A stretch of 64,000 nt of DNA. Origin: Hydrangea macrophylla (Eukaryota; Streptophyta; Magnoliopsida; Cornales; Hydrangeaceae). Both the position numbers and the translations under genes were made by a program. Where the stretch lies: positions 109,401,691-109,465,690 of the forward strand of contig CM066984.1 of assembly GCA_033977485.1 (NCBI GenBank), read 5' to 3'. Under the pieces are notes generated by a model, which saw only the letters and a list, made by a program, of their open reading frames with translations, ran no database searches and was not told the DNA's origin. Shown piece by piece: positions 34,963 through 46,893 of the stretch; position 1 is the first letter of the stretch; every line of letters begins with the position of its first letter.

Positions 34963-35565
34963 ATCGATCTCTGAATAACAAGACGATAAGGGTTGCTTAA
35001 CGATGTTGAATAAGGGAGTAAGATATTATAATCATAGTAAGATCTTATCTCAGATAACTAGTACCTTGATAGTTTATACTCACTCAGCTCTCAGTAAGCT
35101 GACGGCCTTTATTGCTTGGATTTTCCCCGTCCAGACTATCCTGCACCTTATTCTGTAAGTGGTGGAACCTACGACAACGACTACTATCTGGGAGTCGAAT
35201 ACGCAGAGGATGGCCCCACCGATGATGTCTATGCTGGGGAGGACTACTACGCTGATGTGTACGCCAGCTGAAGATAAGGAGATAGTTATTAGTTTAGTAT
35301 TTATGTTTAGACTGTTTTGTTATATTTGGTACTTGGGCATATGTTGCTTCCAAACCTTATATATGTCCGTTGTAGCTTTACTGTTGTAATAACTCTGATG
35401 TTTGTAATAGAAGCAACGACTATTTATATCCAGTTTGTTTTTATTACTATTCTTGTTGTAGACTAATACTGTGTGGTGTAGATCATTAGTGACATTCACC
35501 AAATTCCCTATGGACCCAAAAAAGAAATTTATTTTTCTCTATTTTTGCTACTCCGGTGCGTGACA
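34963..35565 (+). mobile_element. Solo LTR S1, right part
   Basis: Resumes after the nested element and ends GGTGCGTGACA with target duplication TAGTG. It contains a plus-strand open frame (about 35098-35271) rich in Asp and Tyr (YDNDYYLGVEYAEDG, DYYADVYAS, stop). Confidence 0.85.
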
Positions 35566-35570
35566 TAGTG

Positions 35571-35830
35571 TGAGTGGGTTGGAAAGTCAAATCTCAAGTA
35601 ACTGGACGACTCGTATTCAGAGGTGTGAGTTTGAATCCTACCACTCACTCACCTCCTTGATTTACCTATTGCGTGTGTTGTGAGGTCAGTACACATGCTC
35701 AGAGTTTGCTCCATGTTCTACTCCGATAAAATGACAATAGGTACTGATCACGAAGTCGCGAATGACAGGCTCCTCGACATCCAAGAAAAAATATTGGATG
35801 AATATATACACTCTTTAGGCAAATAGGCAC
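35571..35830 (+). repeat. Possible SINE-like fragment
   Basis: GGTGTGAGTTTGAATCCTACC resembles a Pol III B box. The block continues from the solo LTR target site, so it may be part of the same pre-insertion repeat as 19605-19753. No poly-A tail or flanking duplication is evident. Confidence 0.3.
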
Positions 35831-35843
35831 CATAATAGAAAAT

Positions 35844-35986
35844 TAGTAATGTTACACTCACACGCACTTCACACACATTCACACCCACTTTTGGTGGACT
35901 TTACAGTGTCCACTTAGTACTTAAGAGTGATTGTGAGTGGGTGTGAATTTTTATGTATGAAGCCCATTGGGTGTAGTAGCATTACT
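35844..35986. repeat. Small MITE-like inverted repeat
   Basis: TAGTAATGTTACACTCAC at the left is roughly mirrored by GGGTGTAGTAGCATTACT at the right. Inside, CACACCCACTT pairs with GAGTGGGTGTG. It is 143 bp with no ORF. Confidence 0.45.
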
Positions 35987-36059
35987 CAGAGAAAACTTAG
36001 GACATCAAACTGCCCGGGTTTAATATATTACATTTGATTGACCAAGTTGATGCTTACCC

Positions 36060-36101
36060 AAAAAAAAAAAAAAGAAGAAGAAGAAGAAGAAGAAGAAGAA
36101 G
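36060..36101. repeat. Poly-A / (AAG)n microsatellite
   Basis: A run of A followed by about nine AAG units. Confidence 0.85.
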
Positions 36102-37600
36102 ATTTGACCAAGCTAATATTTAGCTTCACATTAGTGGCAATTGTCAATGGATTTTAGGTATATAACCAGTCCAAAAGGCAAAACAGAGCCCTTTTCATGA
36201 ACATAAGTTTGCGAAAGGTTACAGTTCTTCTTCTTTGAGGTGGGATAGGGAGCAATGGGAGGTTCCTTCATCAAATACTTTTGAAGGCAAGTAGCTAAGC
36301 GAACTTGTTTTCGTAATTACTCAACAGAGTAGGAGAGAGAGCGAATGATTTTAGAGTAAGAGCTAATATGACCTTCCTTTGTGTATTGGTATTTGAGTAA
36401 TATTTGTAGTCACTTTAAGAGTGAGAAGAACATTTACGAATCATGTTTATATAAAGAGAGACAATAATAATATTTAAATCACGGCGTATCCTAAATTATG
36501 ATCTGAGAGTAGAAAAAGAGGAAGATACTTGACTTCGCAACCCTTCTTCTATAGAGAGGTACAGGCGCCCCCAAGCTGACCCCTTTCTTGACAGGGTTAG
36601 CTGGGACTTCCCCGACTTTAGAAAGAAACCCAGATTGACTAGGGCAACTTCAAGCTATTCAAATTCACTCGAGCAGATCGGAATGTTAGTAAAGTTCATA
36701 GATCGGCTAATATAGTAACTCACAATGTATAGCTCATTGGGCAGTTAGTTCCTTTTTTTTGGGGGTCCATCCTGGTTGAGAACAGTCCTCCTTCTGTACT
36801 TGAGGAATGGAATCAAGAGGGAGTGTGGCTTTTGTTTTGGTAATCCTGGTTGAGGACAGTCCACCGAATTTTAAAAAAAAAAAATTCTCTAATCGGATAT
36901 CCTTTAAGCACCAAAAGAATTTTATAATGTAGGGTTATTATATAATTTTCACAAAACAAAGAAAGCTAAATTGTAATTTTCACAAAACAATGGGAGCTAA
37001 ACGGATCGGATCCGGATCTGATTTGTGATATCCGAATCCGATCCGCTTGTTAACAAAGTATTCAGATTCGGGTTTGAATTCGGGTTCGGGTTCAGATATT
37101 ATTATCGGATATTTTCTGTTGGATTCGGATCGGATCCAAATCCGATCTATTTACAGGCCTCTCAGTAACTCAAGTAATCATCACACAGCAATATGACTGA
37201 AAGATTCATATTTCAAACATTTCCACCAAACACTCGGCAACAATTTGTGCAAATTGTGAATCTCCCTGCAGTAATTTTAACTTATGGTAGACTTTATTCA
37301 TTTCGGTCCAAGTGAATGATTTGGATTCTGGAGAGTGAACTAAAAGTGACCAGATTACCAACCATTGGAATGAGAACTTGGCAAGTTTTCACTTCAGTTT
37401 TGGCCTTTGAATGAATCATATGGCCCAATCACAAAATAATTCATTTTGGGTAAAAGAACTCCATAATTCTCGTCTCACATCAACCAAACAGTCAAATGTT
37501 TCTGCCATCATAATCCTCTGTCTTTGTTCTTCATAGTTCAGTCCCCAGTACATATCATCACAAAGCATGAAAAGAAGATCAAAACACCTGATTTATATGA
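36102..37600. other. Intergenic; contains a GGATCC/ATCCGA-rich simple sequence
   Basis: About 37010-37146 is built from mixed GGATCGGATCCGGAT and ATTCGGGTTCGGGTT words, a common plant low-complexity type. No gene is seen in the rest. Confidence 0.4.
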
Positions 37601-37904
37601 CTCGTCCACAAAACACACAACACAAAATGAAGATCAATATTTTGGAAAGGAAAATTCCAAATACACACAGAAGGGCAAAATAAGTTGAAAGAACCAAGAT
37701 ATTCCAAAATGAGAAACTTCAATGCATTAAATGGTTTGTGACATTGAGATATGAACTACCGAAAGGAGGAAAGAGCCAGTCAAAACATTTCCGATTAACC
37801 TTGGCTACAAAACATATTTATATCCAAGGAAACAAAAGTTGGGTATGGTTTAAGATTCAGTACCACACTTGAAAATTCTCCAATAGAACAAAAAGAAAAT
37901 CATC

Positions 37905-38694
37905 TCACTTCCTTGATCTTAACTCAGCCCGTCTAATCTCAACAGGTGCCGAAGGGAACAGCTCCACATACCTTGATCCGATACTCATATTGTCCTTGCA
38001 CATCGCGTTCCTAGCCTCCTCAGCTGAAGTAAACTCTACATATGCATCTCCGGTAGCTTTCCCATCTGAGCGGCATGCAATGTGAATCTTATCATCAGTC
38101 AGCTCAAACTCTCCAAAGAATTTCAATATTTCAGATTTCCTCACAGAGAAGGGCAGACCGCGTAGTTTCAATACCTCGGTGTACTCCATTTGGTCCTTGT
38201 CATGGGACTTCTTAGATCGAGATGGAGGAGGGGGGGTCCCACGGAATTCATTATCATCAGCTCCTTCATGGTCCACCTCAGCCGCCACAGCATGGTAATA
38301 ATCATGCTTCTTGCACCTAAAAACTTCCACGTATCTTCTCCCCATGTTCTGCCGATCTTTTTGTATAGCAATATCGGCCTGCAATGATCCAGCAAAGACA
38401 ACATAGGCCTCTCCTGAGAACCGCCCATTCCTGTTCACCAGCAACACATCCACAATGTCCAGCCCCGCGAAGAACGTGGAGATGTCGGTATCGGTGCAAT
38501 TGAAGGGAAGTCCCCTGAGACGAACCACGGGAAATGCAGAAGGCTGAAATCCACCGCCGTAACCGTAAAGCTGAAAGCCACTTGAACCGCCGGTCAATGC
38601 GGAGTAGGGATTTGATTCCATCATTCTTTGTCTCTTTGAGCCGACCTCGTACCCGTTGTACCCATCCGAAAAACCCCCGCTTCCCAACATTGCC
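37905..38694 (-). CDS. RRM gene exon 2
   Basis: 790 nt with both RRMs and the stop. The acceptor is TTGAAG|GGCAATG. Confidence 0.93.
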
Positions 38695-40723
38695 CTTCAA
38701 TTATTCATACCCAAAACAGAAGAGGTAAAAAAAAAACCCCACTCAACCTTGTTAATAAAACCAAACCCTACCCATTTTCCCTAAATTGTAGTTTCCCAAT
38801 TCTCAGATTATTTCTCAAAAGCATTTTATCATATGTTGTCAAACCTCCGCCAAATACAGATCGCAGAGATGAAACACAACACAGGGTGATTCAGGCCAGC
38901 ATGGCTTCACCTCATCGCACTAATGCTATCATGAAGGCCTCAACAAATGAACTACGCATGCTGCTCCGTGCGAAAAAAAATGTCTATCAATTTGGCCTAA
39001 TCTTTAAATCAGTAAATGTGAGCATAAAGTGATTAACACTAGTCAGCTAAGAGAACATTTTAAAGGGAAAGCAGTTCTTGCCCTTCTGGGCCATCTATTG
39101 CACTGTCTCTCTCTAGACAATACATCAGATAAAGCGAATTTCATAAACGAAATTAAATCATCCAATACTTAGTTACAGTTACGCTATAATTTATATAAGT
39201 ATCAAGTGCAACTGGATATGAAGATCATAACCATTTTTTAACGCTCGTGACTTCCCAAGTATACAACCTCATACAGTTTTGAGTTGTAAAACTTTAAACC
39301 TAACTAGCAACAATGTTTGTGTTCCATACAATCAACCAATCTAGGTTTTTTAATATACCAAGATGAGAATATACCTAAGAAAGTCCGCCATTCCTCAATT
39401 CTCTAGCATCCGCCAACCTGTTTTCATGATATGAGACCTCGGTAGGGAGGCTCAGGCCCATACGGGCTTCACCTTGCCCTATCCGAATCCCCTTCAAATA
39501 GTCTCAGTCTATACGCGCTTTTTTATAAAAGCCCAAACCCATGCCTCAATAAAATTATGTATAGGCAACTTAATTAGGTCTTAGACTAAGGCTCGTTTTT
39601 AGACCCAAGTAATACCAGCTTTAAATCCAACTCATAACCCAACCATTTTGAGACCCATTATAACCTTCAACATATGGGTCATATTCAAGTAATCTACAAG
39701 GAACTTTATTTTTTAAACATGATAATCCCGTACGTGCTTATGTCTTTACTATGTTATTCTAAGGTAGACTATTTTGTGAAGCATCATAGAGACAACTTAC
39801 TCATTGGGCCATTGAGCAAAGAGGCCAAAATGCTCATTATTTGATGCTTAGCAATTTTACATGTATAAACTAATATTTTGTGAGTCTTTGTGTTTGATTA
39901 AGTATACTTAATTAATAGTTTTTTTAAGAGTGTCTCACTTTCACTCAGTCCTGAGCTTTTTATGCGCCTTGCACCTGGAAGGCATTTGCGCCTAAAGGTG
40001 CCATGCGCCTTTAATTACTATGTGTGAGAGTAAGAGTGCTAGTAGTCTTGACAAAATAATAACAACACGGTCAATTACATTTTCTGTTAACAAAAAACAT
40101 CTATATTATGCTTCACCTACCATCCAAATCAAGCAAGTATACAAGTAAAGCATTAAACGTAAGATGCCATAATGGTCTCACAATATGCATGCAATACCAT
40201 GTCCATCTCGTAACTATTTAGAATTCTCAGTTTGTTGTTTCCTGATAGTGTAGTGTATATTCCATACATTCGGAAGATGAACTCAATTCAAGTAAAGACA
40301 TTACAAAGAAAGAAAGAAAAGATAAAGAACCAATCAGTCAACAGATGTTTCCCTAGACAAAGATGACTGAAGACAACCAGTCCATGTAGCTACCTCCAAG
40401 GAACTATTCTAAAGTTTAACTGTATGGAGTACGGATTTAGGTAGGATCAAATTTAGCACTGAAGAAAGTATCTGTATCATAGATTCATAGATTACGACAC
40501 AATATTATTCTTCAAGTAACTTCAAGATTCATTAGTTGTGGAGTAATGCCATAGTTTCCAACACATGTGGCAATGTAACCACCAAAAATAATATCAAATG
40601 AATCAGTCCCATAGCCACATGTATAGAAACCAAATTTGGGAACCATAGCATTATTCTTACTCATGTGGCTTCTATAATCACCAAAGTAAGAAAATCTCCC
40701 ATTCTAAACACATAAATAGGGCG

Positions 40724-40760
<37 letters not shown>

Positions 40761-41150
40761 TCTAAATAATCAACACAGTTCAATACAGATTTTAATAATA
40801 TACAAGTAGTCCAGAAATTCCAACTCAATCGCTTTTGTGTAATTTGATAAAGCCTTCACAAACAGGTAAAATTATTATATATGCCCAAAATTATTAGTAC
40901 TTTTTTCTCACAAAATTAACAACTTTGCAAACAAACCCTTCAAAACCAGTTTTGCTTTCCTCTATTTCGATCACATACAGCTTCGTTGATACTACATCAC
41001 ACAATAAAAATCACAACTAAAAACCTATAGATCATATAAAATCAGAACGCAATATCGATATGTTAAACTCGTCGAGAAACAAAAGATAAAACGAAAATGG
41101 GAATCTAATAAAGGTGGGGTGATAAGAACTTACCCTCTCGGTCCGTACAT
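37905..41150 (-). CDS. hnRNP F/H-type RNA-binding protein, two RRMs, 2 coding exons
   Basis: Exons are 41134-41150 (MYGPR plus two bases) and 37905-38694, joined over a 2.4 kb intron with donor GG|GTAAGT and acceptor GAAG|GG. The product is 268 aa, starting MYGPRGAMLGSGGFSDGYNG. RRM1 covers about residues 62-135 (VVRLRGLPFNCTDTDI, GEAYVVF). RRM2 covers about 178-255 (EVLKLRGLPFSVRKSEI, GDAYVEF). LRGLPF in both domains is the RNP2 form typical of quasi-RRMs, which bind G-rich RNA in splicing and RNA processing. The linker is basic and Pro/Ser-rich (TPPPPSRSKKSHDKD). A start at the internal ATG 38690 would give 261 aa, but the upstream exon fits the plant family. The gene appears intact and is free of lesions. 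Confidence 0.9.
38695..41133 (-). other. Intron 1 of the RRM gene
   Basis: AT-rich, with a (TA)n microsatellite at about 40728-40756. No inserted element with clear ends is seen. Confidence 0.6.
41134..41150 (-). CDS. RRM gene exon 1 (17 coding nt)
   Basis: ATG TAC GGA CCG AGA GG followed by the consensus donor GTAAGTTC. Too short for ORF finding, but the spliced product MYGPRGAMLGSGG fits plant hnRNP F/H-like proteins. Confidence 0.85.
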
Positions 41151-41507
41151 GGCTTCTTTGGCTCGTTCGAACGCAGGTGGGAGATGATAAATCTCCTGGG
41201 TTTTAGCTATGAGGATAGCAAATTCTACGGAAAACCCCTTTGCAATGATTAGGTGCGCTTTGTGAGTGAGTCCCTCCGAATTTTTTACCCAAATATCAAA
41301 ATGGTGGAATATGTACTGAACGTTCGAACTTTCAACTTATTTTTTAAATTCTATCATTTTTAAGAATTTCAATCCGATAACGCTACTTCGAATATCAACT
41401 TCATAGAGTAAGGACTTCATTGTTTATATTATTACTATTTTTGAGAGTTTAAAAAACGTGAGAAAATGAGAGAATGTAATTTTTTTTTTTTTTTTCTTCA
41501 CTTTTTC

Positions 41508-42020
41508 TCGTTTGGGAGTTTAAGTCAGGAGACAAATGGAGAGAAAATTAATCACCACTTTCTCTTAATTTCTTTCTCTCCAAATTTAAAAAAAAAATGA
41601 GAGAAAAGATAGTGGGATTTAATGAATTTTTCTTAATACTCACAATACCCTTTAACTAATTTTAATTTCATCTAAGTCATAGGCTCCCTAATACACTATA
41701 TACGTGTATTCTCTCTTCTATCAAAGCAAAAAGCTCATGTACCAAGTAAATCTGAATGCTATTTAGTGTGAGTAGAAAATGAAAAGAAGATATGTTAGGG
41801 GATTCATTAGTTCAAATCATTAATGGGTAGAATGGTAACTTTATTTATTTTTTCTTCTTTTCTTCTCAACTCCCAAACAAATGGAAGAAATGAACTTTCT
41901 CTTGTCTCCTAAACTCCCAAACAAAATGAAAGAAACTACCATTATTTCTCTTCTTTTCTTTTCTCTCCTCACTTACCACTTTCTCTTCTTTTCTTTTCTC
42001 TCCTAAACTCCCAAACACAG
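41508..42020. repeat. MITE-like element, GTTTGGGAGTTTA ends
   Basis: CGTTTGGGAGTTTAAG at about 41510 is mirrored by CTAAACTCCCAAAC at about 42003. Internal copies of CTCCCAAAC (41868-41925) suggest decay or nesting. No ORF is present. Confidence 0.45.
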
Positions 42021-42060
42021 CGTTTAAGCCCGCCCTTTTCTTCTTCTCATTCAATAACCA

Positions 42061-42103
42061 GATCTCTCTCTCCATCTCTCTCTCTGCGACTTGTGCTCTA
42101 TGT

Positions 42104-42144
<41 letters not shown>

Positions 42145-42311
42145 GATCTCTCACAAGTAATCTCTCTCTCTGTTACACACGCATGCGCACACACAGACAC
42201 ATACATACAGATACACAATACACACAAACACATACACACACAGATACATAATACACACAGACATATACACACACAAATACATAATATACACAGACACATA
42301 CACACACAGAT
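42061..42311. repeat. Compound (CT)n and (CA)n microsatellite
   Basis: Long CT runs (42061-42170) pass into CACACA/CATA repeats (42172-42311). Cys-rich frames over this stretch are artefacts of the repeat. Confidence 0.9.
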
Positions 42312-42370
42312 TGTAATGCTTCCCAAATTTTGAAATGCTATGCTTCCCAATTTTTGAAATGCTATACTTT
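42312..42370. repeat. Left remnant of a 27-bp-type tandem array
   Basis: Copies of ATGCTTCCCAAATTTTGAA-like units. The array resumes at 60162 beyond the gypsy element, so the element landed inside it. Confidence 0.7.
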
Positions 42371-42719
42371 TGATGCGGTGATAAAGAAGAAGAGGAAGAG
42401 ATAAGAAATTACAGCAACAACAAAGAAAATGGGAGGAAAAAACAGAGAGCTAAGCTCTATTAAGTTTTCATTCATAATAGGAAAAAATAATCAGATCTGC
42501 CCATACTCTCCATTCTAATCATAATATATAGTCAAAGAAATCAAGCAATTACACTTTCCCAAAATTATCACACTTTCCTAGATGACAAAAGACTTCAATA
42601 TAGGAATCATCAGTCAAAGCTTTAAGGCTTTGGGGTCTGTTAACATTCCAACTACCAACTGTCAAAGCTGACAGCTAGACTCCAGAATCTGCATTAATGC
42701 TTCTTTGGCTACTGCATCA
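42371..42719 (-). repeat. 3' LTR of the chromovirus-like element
   Basis: 349 bp, nearly identical to 59812-60161. The integrase reading frame ends 58 bp inside it at 42662. Confidence 0.88.
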
Positions 42720-43640
42720 TCCTCACCAGGTGGAAAAGAACTCGCCCACGAGTTTTCTTTTAACTCTCCATGATATTCACACAGATCTTGGACATTAAAA
42801 GTTGAGTGGGTGTGAATATTTGGTGGAAGCTCAATCTTGTAAGCATTGTCATTGATCTTCTTGAGAATTCGACATGGACCAACTTTCTTCTCTTTGAGCT
42901 TATTGTACGAACCAGAAGGAAAGCGTTCTTTCTTCAAGTAAACCTACACTAGATCACCCTCATTAAATATTTTAATCCGACGATGAGTATTGGCAGCTTT
43001 CCGATACTTTTCGTTACTCTCTTCAAGCTTCTTACTAACTTCTTCATGAATTGTTCTCATAATAGAAGCAAAATCTTCAGCCTTTTTACTTGATAATGGA
43101 GAATTTGGGAGTGGTGCAAGATCAAAATGATTTCTTGGAGCATGGCCATAAACTGACTCAAATGGACATTTCCCAGTAGATCGACTTATCACAAAATTAT
43201 AAGCAAATTCAGCTTGAGGAAGCACCAAATCCCATTGCTTAGGTATTTTTGCTGCTAGGCTTCTTAACAAATTACCCAATGTTTGATTTACCACCTCTGT
43301 TTGTCCATCTGTCTGGGGGTGGTAAGCGCTACTATAGAGTAAGCTAGTCCTAATTCTTTTCCACAAACATCTCCAAAAATGACTGAGGAATTTGGTGTCT
43401 CGATCGGAAGTGATACTCATGGGAATGCCATGATGCTTATCACCTCATTGAAATAAAGGTTAGCAATGTTTGAAGCATCCATTGTCTTCTTACATGGTAT
43501 GAAATGTGCCATTTTTGAGAAACGGTCAACAACCACAAAGATGGAATCAATACCTCTTTGCATTCTTGGCAGCCTGAGAACAAAATCCATGCTAATATCT
43601 TCCCATGGAGCATTAGGAACCGGTAGTGGAGTGTAGGCAC
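42662..43640 (-). pseudogene. Integrase core and C-terminal end
   Basis: DISMDF and [18 protein letters not shown] are in one frame; SDRDTKFLSHFW and HPQTDGQTEVVNQTLGNLLR in the next (43420). A stop at 42944 follows FNEGDLV. The last piece has PSGSYNKLKEKKVGPCRI and HSTFNVQDLCEYHGE and ends at 42662. Confidence 0.85.
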
Positions 43641-43653
43641 CTGTATTTTGAGC

Positions 43654-44529
43654 TTAACCTTTGCAAGTTTGACATACTCGGCATCTTTTCACAAAATGTG
43701 CTACATCACGGTAGATGGTTGGCCATAAGTATTTCTCCTTTACTAACAAAGCAATCTTGTCCCTTCCAAAGTGTCCTCCCAATCCCCCGGAGTGGAGCTC
43801 TTTAATGATATACTCTCTAAGGGAACATTTCGGAATACACAAGCAAGCTCCCCAAAAGAGAAAATCATCTTGGAGAATATAATCTTTATGTTGCCCTTTC
43901 TTACATTGTATCCATATGTTACTAAAGTCCTCATCTTCTTTATACAAATCTTTAATGGAATCAAAGCCTTTAAGTTGAACAGTCATGGTATTTAAGAGTG
44001 CTACTCGCCTGCTAAGCGCATTTGCCACTCGATTACATTTCCCACTTTTGTGTCTCAACGTAAAAGTGTATTCCTGCAAGAAAGAAACCCACTTCGCGTG
44101 TCTGCGATTCAAACCTGCTTGATTGTTGGTGTGCTTGAGAGCCTCATGGTTTGAATTCAAAATGAACTCCCTTTGAATTAAGTAAGACCGCCAATGTCGC
44201 AGTGCTTGAACAACAACATAGAACTCTGCATCATAGGTAGATTACTTTTTGTTCGTTGCATTAAGTTTTTCACTAAAGAAAGCAACAGGGTGACCTTTTT
44301 GGCTAAGCACACCTCCAATGCCTACATGAGAGGCATCACAATCTACCTCAAACACCTTTTCAAAATTTGGCAAAGCAAGGACTGGGGCGTTGGACAGCTT
44401 CTCTTTGATGAGCTGAAAACTCTTTTCAGCTTCCCGTGTCCATTTAAGCCTACCATTTTTTATGCATTCAGTGAGTGGTGTTGCAGCAGTGCTGAAATTC
44501 CTTATGAAGCGGCGATAAAATGATGCCAA
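43654..44529 (-). pseudogene. RNase H and integrase zinc finger
   Basis: [38 protein letters not shown] and [12 protein letters not shown], then a stop (44242) where the next residues are STYDAEFY. The frame continues LNSNHEALKHTN, NRVANALSRR and GGLGGHFGRDK...CRVCQTCKG, with a stop at 43654. Confidence 0.85.
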
Positions 44530-44613
44530 TCCATGAAAACTTCAGACTTCTTGTATACTTATAGGAATGGGCCAATCCTTAATAGCTTTAATCTTTTCCT
44601 CATCGACTTGAAT

Positions 44614-45351
44614 TCATGTGGCAGTTAATACAAACCCAAGAAAAGCAACACTGCTGGACATAAAGCAACACTTTTTAAGGTTTACGTAAAGTTGTTCACC
44701 TCTCAAAGTGGTTAGAACATCCCTCAAATGGGATATATGCTCAGCTATGTTATGACTATATACAAGGATATCGTCAAAGTAGACAACTACGAACTTGCCA
44801 ATAAAAGGGCAAAGGATTTGATTCATTACCCTCATGAAAGTGCTTGGCGCATTGGAAAGACCAAATGGCATGACAAGCCATTCATATAAGCCTTCACGTA
44901 TTTTGAAAGCGGTTTTCCACTCGTCACTAGGCTTGATTCAAATTTGGTGATAGCTGCTTCTAAGATCGATCTTGGAGAACACTTGAGCTCCGGTAAGCAT
45001 GTCAAACAGATCATCAATTCTTGGGATAGGAAATCTGTATTTGATGGTAATCCGGTTGATGGCTCGACTATCAATACACATACGCCATGTTCCATCCTTA
45101 TTTGGGGTAAGTAAAGTAGGCACAGCACAAGGGCTCATGCTTTCTCTGATGTATCCTTTGCTTAGCAGCTCCATAACTTGCCTATTTAATTCTTCATACT
45201 CCTTGGGACTCATTCGATAATGGGCTTTATTAGGCAAACTAGAACCAGGGATCAAATCAATTTGATGTTGAATATCTCTAAGAGGAGGAAGGCCATACGG
45301 TAACTCATCCGGAGTGAGATCTTTGAATTCTTCCAAGAGTGGTTTCAGCAT
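44614..45351 (-). pseudogene. Reverse transcriptase of the chromovirus-like element
   Basis: [53 protein letters not shown], then a stop near 44938. It continues with [18 protein letters not shown] and the catalytic [11 protein letters not shown]. Confidence 0.85.
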
Positions 45352-45368
45352 TCTTGGAGCTTCTACTG

Positions 45369-46088
45369 CTACCTCATTTCTTTGGCCACCAACATGTACA
45401 TAATGCCACTCTCATCACTTTCCTTTACAAACCTTGATAACGTGAGAAAATTGCTATTCTCCGCTTTTAAGGATTTGGAAGTTCTTTCCTCCTTCAACGG
45501 TAAAAGAACAATCTCCACTTTTCCCATCTTAATAGTGTAGGTGTTCTTGCGACCATCATGGATAGCATGCCTATCGAATTGCCAAGGCCTTCCTATTAGT
45601 ATATGACTTACATCCATAGGAAGAACATCACATCAAATTTGGTCTCTATAGTTCTTTCCCATGGAAAAGGAAACAATGCAGCATTTAGTCACCTTTACCT
45701 CGTTTCCTTTCTTAAACCATAAAATTCGGTAAGGTTTGGGATGAGGTTCAGTCTTGAGCTTGAGCTGGTCCACCATTTCTTGAGAAACTATATTTTCATA
45801 ACTCCCATCATCTATGACAATTGAACAAACTTTTCCTTCAGTATTGCATCTTGACTTGAAAATGTTGTTACGGAGCCAATCCTCTTCAGAATCTTCCTTA
45901 GGAGCAGCAAGTGTTCTGTGTATCACCAAACAGTCTCCTTCTTCAGCTTCAATCTCCTCACGTTCCATCTTATCATCGTCATAAACAGGCTCAATGGAGT
46001 CATCTATACATGTTTCACCATTTTCTTCATCAACAAGGTTCACTCTCCGCTTTGGACACTCATTTGCACGATGCCCCGACTTCTCCAC
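45369..46088 (-). pseudogene. Zinc knuckle end and protease-like region
   Basis: HRANECPKRR completes the knuckle. An acidic linker follows, then the protease-like VIDDGSYENIVSQEMVDQL and HILIGRPWQFDRHAIHDGRK. A stop at 45633 splits it, and the D-[ST]-G core reads DDGS. Confidence 0.75.
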
Positions 46089-46893
46089 ATTTGAAACAAG
46101 TGACTTGGTTAGTGCGACTTGTCTGGCCTCCCATTTGGCTTGCAGTTGCTGATTTGGATGTATTTTTTACAGAACTTCCAGAATTGGATCCACTTGCTCC
46201 ACCACAGAAAGAATCATCTTTAGCGACAGGATAGATGTTGCGAGCATTAGTATACTTCTTGGAACCTCCACGCATCAATTTAGTCTCTACCTTCAAAGCT
46301 AGTTGATAAGCATCATTCAACTTCAACAACCTGTGCATCTCTACTTCATCTCGAAGTTGTAATTTTAATACACCAACATACCTTGCTACAAGCTGATCCT
46401 CAGTTTCTTGGACATCATTTCGAGCCAAGAGGTTGTAGAATTCTTCAATGTAACCGATAACACTTTTGCTACCTTGATGAAGATTGTTAAAACGAGAGAA
46501 GACATTCTAAGCAAAATCCAGCGGAAGGAATTTCTCTTTGAGACGAGACTTCATTTTTTCCCAACAAGAAATCTTTGGTTTTCCTTTGCGAAGGCGCATC
46601 TCCTGTACTTTATCCCACCAAGCTGAAGCATAACCACGCAACCTTGTAGCGACTAATTTCACCTTATGATTTTCTGGAATATCTTTAAAATCAAATAATT
46701 TCTCAACGGCACTAAGCCAATCAAGAAACTCCTCAGACTGTAGACGGTAATGAAATTCAGGCAAATCAACCTTTATGTCATCCGAAGCATGGAAAGATCT
46801 TCCTAACATCGTATCCTCACGGCGTTGCCGATTGGCAAAAGGATTCACGTTATCAGTATCATCACTAGAATAGTCATGGCTTGATAGACGCTA
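46060..46893 (-). pseudogene. gag body of the chromovirus-like element
   Basis: Capsid region with HYRLQSEEFLDWLSAVEKLF, ASAWWDKVQ and LKEKFLPLDFA, then LVARYVGVLKLQLRDEVEMH. A zinc knuckle starts CFKCGE, and a frameshift inside it separates this frame from 45633-46088 (SGHRANECPKRR). A stop near 46507 also interrupts gag. Confidence 0.82.

Noticed and set aside
42051..42350. Cys-rich open frame on the minus strand
   Set aside because: It is a translation of the CA/CT microsatellite.
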